This document shows positions 28,601 to 37,600 of a DNA stretch of 64,000 nucleotides, in pieces. The notes under the pieces were generated by a model. The model saw only the letters and a program-made list of their open reading frames with translations. It was not told where the DNA came from and did no database searches. Position 1 is the stretch's first letter, and each line of letters begins with the position of its first letter. Made by a program: the position numbers and the translations under genes. The stretch spans positions 20,937,820 through 21,001,819 of the forward strand of contig OY727096.1 of the NCBI GenBank assembly GCA_963402885.1, given 5' to 3'. The DNA is from Antedon bifida (taxonomy: Eukaryota; Echinodermata; Crinoidea; Comatulida; Antedonidae).

Positions 28601-31600
28601 TTAATGGGATGTCCTAAAGGATGGATTGTACTATTTCTACATATTTCTTTTACTTTATTACAGTGAGCAAGCTCTCCACCTATGGCTAGAATGTTTGTGC
28701 TCATGTGAACAAATTGTTGAAAAATGGTACCATCCGTGGTCGTTCATGCGTAGCCCCGGCTGGGTTCAGATTAAGTGCGAGTTACGGGTGCTGTCAAACT
28801 TTGCTTTCAACCTGTCCCAAGATTGGGAAATACCAGTTAAAAAGGAGGTATGTTTATTTTTACTTTTTTATAGTTATTGTGCAAACAGTATTGTTGAAGC
28901 AAGGCAGCGCAACCACTGAAAGCCATATTCAATTTCAATAATTATATCTCAAGTGTTTCAGCATACAATGGTAGACAATTTTTCCAAATTATTAACTCAT
29001 AAAAAAAAGATGAGAACTTTGGTACACTTCCGGAAGTCTGTCTATGCTTACACAGTGGCATTGGTTTTCATTTAACACACCTGAGTCTATACTTGTCATT
29101 TGATTGGTTAATTTCATATCATGTGCCATTCAGTATTTTTTCTTGTAAACATTTTTATAATTTCGCTGGTGACTATTACGAGCTGATACTCAAAAAGAGC
29201 CAAATTAAATTCCGAACCGAACCAAATACTCTAATATGGCAGGCAAGGATCTAACAAAGTAACTGCAGTGCCACTAAGAACAATACTATCTGCACACTAT
29301 TATTATTACAATGTTGTAGCGAGTAAATTTATTTAAAATTTTATTTCTGAAAAATAGCTTTTAGTTTAGTTATTTTTATACTGCATGTGAAGCCAAACAC
29401 ATATTTACATTTTTAAAGAGTTTTAATAAACTAGTTGTAGTTTGTAGAGAAAGTTTGTTTAAACCTCAACTGTACAATTTTAATTCACCCCAAGTTCCCT
29501 TCTGTTAGATATAGATTTGTCAAACTATAATATTTTTGGAGTGAGTAGTTTATTTGTTTCCCGATCCATACCTATATCAATTATAGATAGTTGTAAAATC
29601 AAAGAAGTTCTTTTTATCTTACACAATGGACTTCATCATTTAATATTTCAGAAAACAGAATTAGCTTGAAAACTGAGAAAAAATCATTGATAGCACAATT
29701 AAGATATTTTTGTTTGCCTCTCACCATCAGTAATATAAAGAAGAAAATCCTGGAAACTAATAAATATTATTTCACTGTCTCTTATAAATTAATTACATTT
29801 TGATTGTACTCTGAAATTTTAATTAAAGTTTCATCCAGTAAAGAAATAAATACAATATTATTCAAACACAATTTCATTTTAATTTGGATTAATTGACATT
29901 ATAGGTTAAGATGTAAACTCCACCCATTTTATTATGTCATAAGATTCTATCCAATCAAAGTTTGACTTTTTCTTAAACATGACCGTTTTTTGAATCATTG
30001 ATTTTTTTGCCAGTGTTATAAAAGATGGGATATGAGATATATGATACACAATACTAAACAACAGATGTATGTCCACTGTGTTCAAGCGATTATGTTGCAG
30101 TATTACAAAGAGCTTTTGCTTGTTATTTAATCACGTAGAGTGACAGCTTCTACAATGCCTTATAGATTTTCAAACTTCTTGTCTTCATCATTATGTAACT
30201 ACATTTATCATGTTATATTAAGCGTCTATTAGCAATTTTATTGGATATAAACAACGCATTATAAATGCTTTTATTATCATTAAATTGCTATGTTAGTTTC
30301 CATGCCTACTGTTTGATATTAAACGCATAATAAACTCATAGATTAATAAGCTACTTTCAATAATTAGACGTTTTCTCAAATATTAGCCATATCCTGATGA
30401 TGCATTTCAATTGTTATTCAACATACAACGTGTCTTGTGAAAAGTAACACCCGCTATTTGTTCAACAATAAGGATCATTTTTATAGCTTTCGTAAACAAA
30501 AAAAACAAGACTTAATTTTGTTTACTCGTAGTAAACTTCCATGACTTAGCATTATAATATGCCAGCGGACACATAATGTAGGTTTTTTTCTGGGGATGTT
30601 ATTGTTAAATTCAACAAAGTGTCAACCTACACTAAATTCACATTTTTAATTTAAATGCGTAGGTTACGCAATTCACACGTTCATTTGTCCGGAAGCTTAG
30701 CCGAAGGAAATGGCCTTTCCATATAAAAGCACCAAATTTGTGTTTTTTCCAAAATAAGTTAATAATGTATTGTCCCAAAAAAACATGAAACCAGACTTTC
30801 AATAGGCCATTTTGTAGTTTTCCATAGGAAAAAAAAAATGTTTTCACTTTCATAAAATGACAAAATAAACAGTTAAATTCAACCAAAAACCCATTGGCGA
30901 GCAGTCAATTTGACTATTTTGTGCTTTAATTAAATTACATTTTTTTCTGGTAAATAAATTTAGTTTTTTGGGGAATAACTATTTATGTGACATTAAAATG
31001 GCATATTCTACAATAAATATAAAAGAAATGAATACATTTTTAATGTTTGAGTAAGTTAACTCGTTGAGTGTTTGAATTGTTTTAATTTGTGGGATTGCTT
31101 TGAATGAAGGATTATTAATAATATTTTAATTATTTAAAGAGTATCATATCACCCTACAGTATCCAATTAAAGTAGGGTCAATGCAAATATCATTTAATAT
31201 ATGATTAATTGTATTATTGATTTATTTGTTAAATAATTGATTTAATATTTTAGTGGCATGATTTATAGATTGATAAACTAATTGAATAACCATCATAGTA
31301 CAACATTTTCAGTCACAACAAATTCACATTCAATGCTCCTTCTTGGAGAGTTAGTTGCTGATGTATTACTATTTTTATTAACCACCAAGTCCTTCTTAAA
31401 TTAATAAATTATATCACGATTAATTATAGCAATAGTTTTCCTAAAATAACAATAAACCATAATGGGTTCTCAGATTACTATCGCTTTGATTGATAAATAA
31501 ACACAAAGGTACAGATCCCCACTATCAATCAAGAATCCATTGCGATCTAGCCACTGATACCCGCAGCATTATCATTTTATCAGTAATTTTTAGTTACGTT

Positions 31601-34600
31601 CAAACGCGACTCTACAGATCACTATGTCGGTTGGTCGGTCGGTAAACACTAACTCAAATTTGCTCACGCAACTGCAGCCATGTATATGGCCTTGTTGCCT
31701 TTGGATTTAATAAATAAATAGTACCGCAGTACTGTAAAATAAAATTACTTGTTGAGTTTACTAACATTTGGGCATTTCTTCATCATCTTTGATATACCAT
31801 CTCCACACGCTATCTACTTATCTTTCTACCACTTGGTACCACATAGATTTTCTTAATGCATGTAGCTTTTTATAATTTTAATGAGCACTTTTGTTTTTTA
31901 ATTCTACATTTATAAGTGTATCGTTCACAGTTATTAATTTATAGACTAAAGCTCTGTTTACACTATCAAACTTTATGTGACAAAAAAATGTGATGTGCCA
32001 TATATGGACATGATGATGTCATATCACTGCCATATTTAAACAAATCACTACCATATTTGGGCACATCACACTTTTTTGTCAAACTAGTTTGATAGTGTAG
32101 ACAGAGCTTAATTCTTAATATTGTAATGGAAATATTAATGTCTGTTTACAAGAGAAAAAGTCCAAAAACTTGTATCTTCAAAATTCTAATTAAATTAATA
32201 TTTTATTAATACATATTTATTCCTCAATTAATAGTTTAACAAACATTATGTAAACATAAATTTTTTTTCTGATTTTATATGAAAGGTAAGTTTACTACAC
32301 TTTTTTTTTTATTATTAATTTCATACTTTTTTTTTTTTTTTTTTTCTGAATCTTGAAATTTTATTTTTTCTTTGAAAATATGAAGGAATGTTTTTTTGTT
32401 GATGTTTGACATGCATGGCACTGTTGCAAATAATGCTGAATAAACCGTTTACTGCAGTAATAACACTGTTACCACAGTAATTTGTTGGTACCAAAGTAAT
32501 TTGTTGGTACCACAGTAATTTATTGGTACCACATTAATTTGTTGGTCTACTATTCAGCTCATTTGTAAAGTGTTTACTTTTTTTATCTCACACATTTTGG
32601 TTCATTCTATCATTCGCTTGCTCATCTCATCTTTTAATAGGGTGGAATCCCCCTGAAAGACAGTGTGCGAGACATGCTCATCAAGCATCATCTCTTCAGC
32701 TGGGATCTTTGAACTTTAACCTTTCACCCTTCACCCTCTTCGAGTCTACACTGCACTTCAACATTTGGAGCAATGGATTTGTCACCTTTCATTTAGGTTT
32801 ATATTAATTGGCATATTAATTTGCATATTAATTAATATACTTTTGTATTCTTAAAGTATATTATTACATTATTTGCATATTCACTGAAATATTTGCATTT
32901 AAATGTTCTATTTATCACTATATAATTTTCACATCTTTAGTTTCAATCTTAAAGTTTGTCATCTATAATACTTCTATACATATATTCTAAAGCCCCGCAT
33001 CTGATTAATACTGTCACTAGAAATAAAATATATTTTTTCTTTGAATAAAATAAAAGGTATTGATATAACAGTATACATGTATTGATAACATCAATTGTAA
33101 TGTGATCAGTGTATAAAGACGAAAGAATTATTGCACAGATATTAATATCAAATAGTATATGTAATCTAACAAGGCGTATAAAGTGTATATAAGTATAAAA
33201 CAATATAAAGAATTATGTGTGTGTATATTATATACATATATATTTTTTGTATTATGTTTTTTCTGTGCCTATGGAACGGAAGCTTTATAGAACAAACTTT
33301 GTTCAATAAGAAATACAAAATGTGACATTAAAACGTATTGATGGCGGAAAAAGTGACAAATGTTTTGTAGTTTGCCGATCCAGACTGTTAACTCAAACAG
33401 TCAGTCACATGTAGGTTTAATTCAATCTCTGCAATATCCCAGAATGCTCTATTGTTAAATATTTCTGTAGTATATCAGCAATTAGACTGACAGAATATAA
33501 TTTTCTATTGAAATTAAATTATAATTGAATTATATAAATTGTCCAACATCATGAAGGGACAAATTGATCTTGACCAATTTCCTGGCTGGCTGTTTTGCAG
33601 CTTTTTTCGTTATTACAAATCTTCTTTGTTGTCACAACATTTTATTTAATTTTCGTTTTGGTAGGGGAGGGGTGGTAAGTTTGTGCCTTTTCGTAAACAT
33701 ATTACGGCTTTTTTTCTTATAGTTATATTTCTTATTCTACGTATTTCCAATTGTTTATTTTTTAATGTAAATTACTTATTGTAGAAAATAATAGATACAA
33801 TTTATAATTATATGCTTATTATTCAAATTGACAATGGTACAGTAGACTTCTATTTAAAATATAGTAATTTATATATAGATATCATATAGTGATCATATAT
33901 CTTTATTAAATGTATTTAATGTAAACAAATTCATTGATTGAAAGGCGGGCCTGTTTTCTTGTAATTCTTCCTGTAATTTTCTAGTGAGGCGAGCTTATTT
34001 TCCACTAGATACTAAATGTTCACAATTAGGCACCCCACAATATACTTTATTTATTGTTAACCACATACTTTATTTATTCTTAACCACATACTTTATTTAT
34101 TCTTAACCACATACTTTATTTATTCTTAACCACATACTTTATTTATTCTTAACCACATACTTTATATATTCTTAACCACATACTCATCACGTCTCTATCA
34201 CTTGGCTCGTAAAGAAACACAGGGTAACCACTAACAATGGTACAGTAGATAATCGATACAGAAGTAAATTTAAAAATCGAGCGAAAACTGTCAACTCTCA
34301 AACATGGAAATGTTATCAAAGTCTAATCTAATTCGTTTATTCTTTATTATTTGATTGAAAAGGGAAATGACTGCCCGTGCCCATGCTTACAAGATAATCG
34401 ACGTTGTGATCGCTTCGGCGACAACCCCATATTCGATATGTAAAGCAAACAGTCTGTCAGGCTGCCTTCCATAGATGTTCTTTATAATTTAATGAATAAT
34501 TAATTAATTTATATTTAAATTTCTTTTCAAAGTTTTTATTTATTTGTCTAATAATGTAAAAGTGGATTCTATTTATCGTAAAGTGATACTTGTTCGTAAT

Positions 34601-37600
34601 GTTAATGTCAATTTTATTTTGAAAAAAAAAAGTGCAATTGTGTTTTATGTACAAAAACTGTTTGGTGACATTTAGTGCAAAGGTTATAATATTATTAGGT
34701 AAAATACTCAACCAGAAAAAAACAAGACTCGTAATACTGTAATATTTAAGAAAGAATTAATTTTAGATCATCAAACATATTGTTTTTAATGTAATATAAT
34801 TATATTTTGAAAATTTACAAAACATACTAATTTTAACGTTTAAGAAGTACTAATAGCATGTTGGATTGTAATTAGCATAATCCATGGCATAATAGACTTT
34901 TAACAACTTTTCTTATTTCAATTTTAGTTACATCTTTTAAAATCATTTCATTACCTTTTATCCCACCAAGACGTGATTTCATTTTGAGTAACTATTAATA
35001 TCTTACGGTGTTTTAAAAGCATATGGTATTTCAGTTATGATTTTAAAATATTTAACAGACTGTGTTTATGTCTTTACGTGAATTCATTGTTATACAACAT
35101 GTAAACGTTTTTAAGTACACTGCCGACAGTAAAATAAAGTAATTGTTTTCGTTTTATTGATAAAATTGATACTGAATAATCGAAACATCTGAGTGGCCGT
35201 AATCTAAGAATATGTTTACAGTATGATCCCTAATTGAAGGAAACATCGGGAGAAGTCTGTCCACTGTATTATAGTATTGCTTTTCGTTCGTTTTACGATA
35301 AAGTGTCCCCTTAATAGAGGTATCTCCTGAATAAAAGTGTCCCACATGAGAGGCTGTATAGTGTCTTTAATTTTAAAGATTATCGCTTTTTTCAAATCAT
35401 CTTTTTTTATTTAATAGATAATTAATTATTAAATTACACATAATACGCACCACAAACCATGAGTTTCCGTTCCGTGTAACGTAACGGAAGAAGAAGCCTT
35501 TAAATTATTTTTTTTAAAGCTCTGTCCACATTATCAAACTAGTTTGACAAAAAAAAAAGTGATGTGCACAAATATGGTAGTGATATGAGGTAATCGTGTC
35601 CATATAGGGGCACATCACATTTTTCACATAAAGTTTGATAGTGTTGACAGAGCTTAAACATCCGTTTTTCGTTCCATTAAAAGAGAGTTAAAATATGTTG
35701 ATGTCATAGGTTGATGATGACGTGTCAGTGACGTCAAATTACAGGCCCACGTCCCTATATCTTCAATTGTAGTTAGTTCTTTTTGTTCATAAGTAACACC
35801 ATACCGTAGTACATAAAGTTTGATAGTGTAGCTTAAACATCTGTTTTTCGTTCCATTAAAAGAGAGTTAAAATAATATGTTGATGTCATAGGTTGATGAT
35901 GACGTATCAGTGACGTCAAATTACAGACCCTCGTCCCTATATACTCAATTGTAGTTAGTTCTTTTTTGTTCCTAAGTAACGTCATACCGTAGTCTTCTAT
36001 TACCAAATTATTATTATGTTTTTCTCTTCTATACTGTGTTGGTGCGTTGTTGTGAATATCATTATTGTGAATAATAAACAAATAAAAAGTGGAAAACAAA
36101 CAAGTGATGTTTTATTAATTCACTTACGATGTGTGGATGAATACTAATTTGATGTAACTATTTTCCCTGCACCATGATGTAACTATTGTTTGCAGTGTTA
36201 TTCATATTATTAATGTTAATTAATATCCCCCAGTTGTAAACATCGCCCAGTGTTTCCTTATTTAATTTCCTGTTCAAAGATTTTCCGCATAATTGTCACC
36301 TTGCACTGTAAAAATAGCGTTTAAGCGTGGTTCCCACTAGCGACGCAACGCAAGGACGTAACGCAACGCAAGTGAATTGACCAATCACAAGCGATGGCTT
36401 ATTCGCTTGTGATTGCTAACTGTCTATAACTTCGCTTGCCATTGGTTAAAACGCTTGCGTTGCGTTTACGTCCTTGCGTTACGTTCTAGTGGGAACCAAG
36501 CTTACGATCTTAAACATGTATTTTGTACCCACTAAATACATTCTAAACATGTACTCTGTATCCAACTCAACACATCAGTGACGTGTTGATTGTTAAACAT
36601 GTGGAGCAATATAAAGACACGTTTAGGTTTTAAACGTGTTTAATTTGCCATATGTGAAGCTCATGTGTGGAGCTTTTTTCCGCCATAGTAAAATCGATGC
36701 ACGCAACGCTAAACACATACCTAAACATGTTGACTGAACATAATAGTGACATGTTGACTGCTAGACGAGTGGAGGAAAACAACATGTAGCTATAAACACG
36801 TTTAGGTTTTCAAACACGCTAAACATGTAGCTACGTATTTAAAAGCTAAATGTGTGGAAACAGTGGGTACAAAATACATGTTTAAGATCTTAACACTATT
36901 TTTACAGTGTAATTGCCATCTTTGTCGTAATTATTATAACCGTCTTACGTCATCACTTTACAATCATTAATTGATATTGTGTCTCACATAATTGAATTTA
37001 TCATATTCATGTGTAACACACATTATTGAATCAATATTGTCCTCAAACCTACACGTTATCTACCCCTTTGCTCACACTGGTCATTAAATTATTATTTTTT
37101 AAATCAATAATTTGTTTTCTATTGAAGAATAGAAATATTTTATGACGAAAAATTGAAATAAGATTGTGGAAGTAATCGTTTCCTCCAATGATAATATCAT
37201 TTCAATACTCATTATCATCATAATCATCGTTTTCATAATCATTGTTATCAATCATTACCATAATCATCGTTTTCATAATCATTGTTATCAATTTTGTCAA
37301 TCATTACCATAATCATCGTTTTCATAATCATTGTTATCAATCATTACCATAATCATCGTTTTCATAATCATTGTTATCAATTTTGTCAATCATTACCATA
37401 ATCATCGTTTTCATAATCATTGTTATCATTGTTATCAAACATCATCATAATCATCGTTTTCATAATCATTGTTATCAATCATTACCATAATCATCGTTTT
37501 CATAATCATTGTTATCAATTTTATCAATCATTACCATAATCATCGTTTTCATAATCATTGTTATCAAGCATCATCATAATCATCGTTTTCATAATCATTG

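Larger units (their letters stand above)
28848..32640 (+). other. SGSM3 intron between exon 21 and exon 22a
   Basis: No coding exon. Contains the left-end fragment of a transposon family at about 30765-30915 (gtattgtcccaaaaaaacat, then the ttcaaccaaaaacccattgg block, shared with 54984-57529), MITE copy 10, long T runs at 32305-32345 and a short minisatellite at 32471-32546. Confidence 0.55.

Noticed and set aside
28705-28941. Second plus-strand frame over SGSM3 exon 21
   Set aside because: Alternative frame of a conserved exon, no homology.
33436-33448. Second CCCAGAATGC motif
   Set aside because: No frame, transcript start or other promoter feature nearby; single short match in AT-rich intron.
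35812-35833. Sixteenth MITE copy
   Set aside because: Only the terminal 20 bp; explained by the tandem duplication that includes the end of copy 11.
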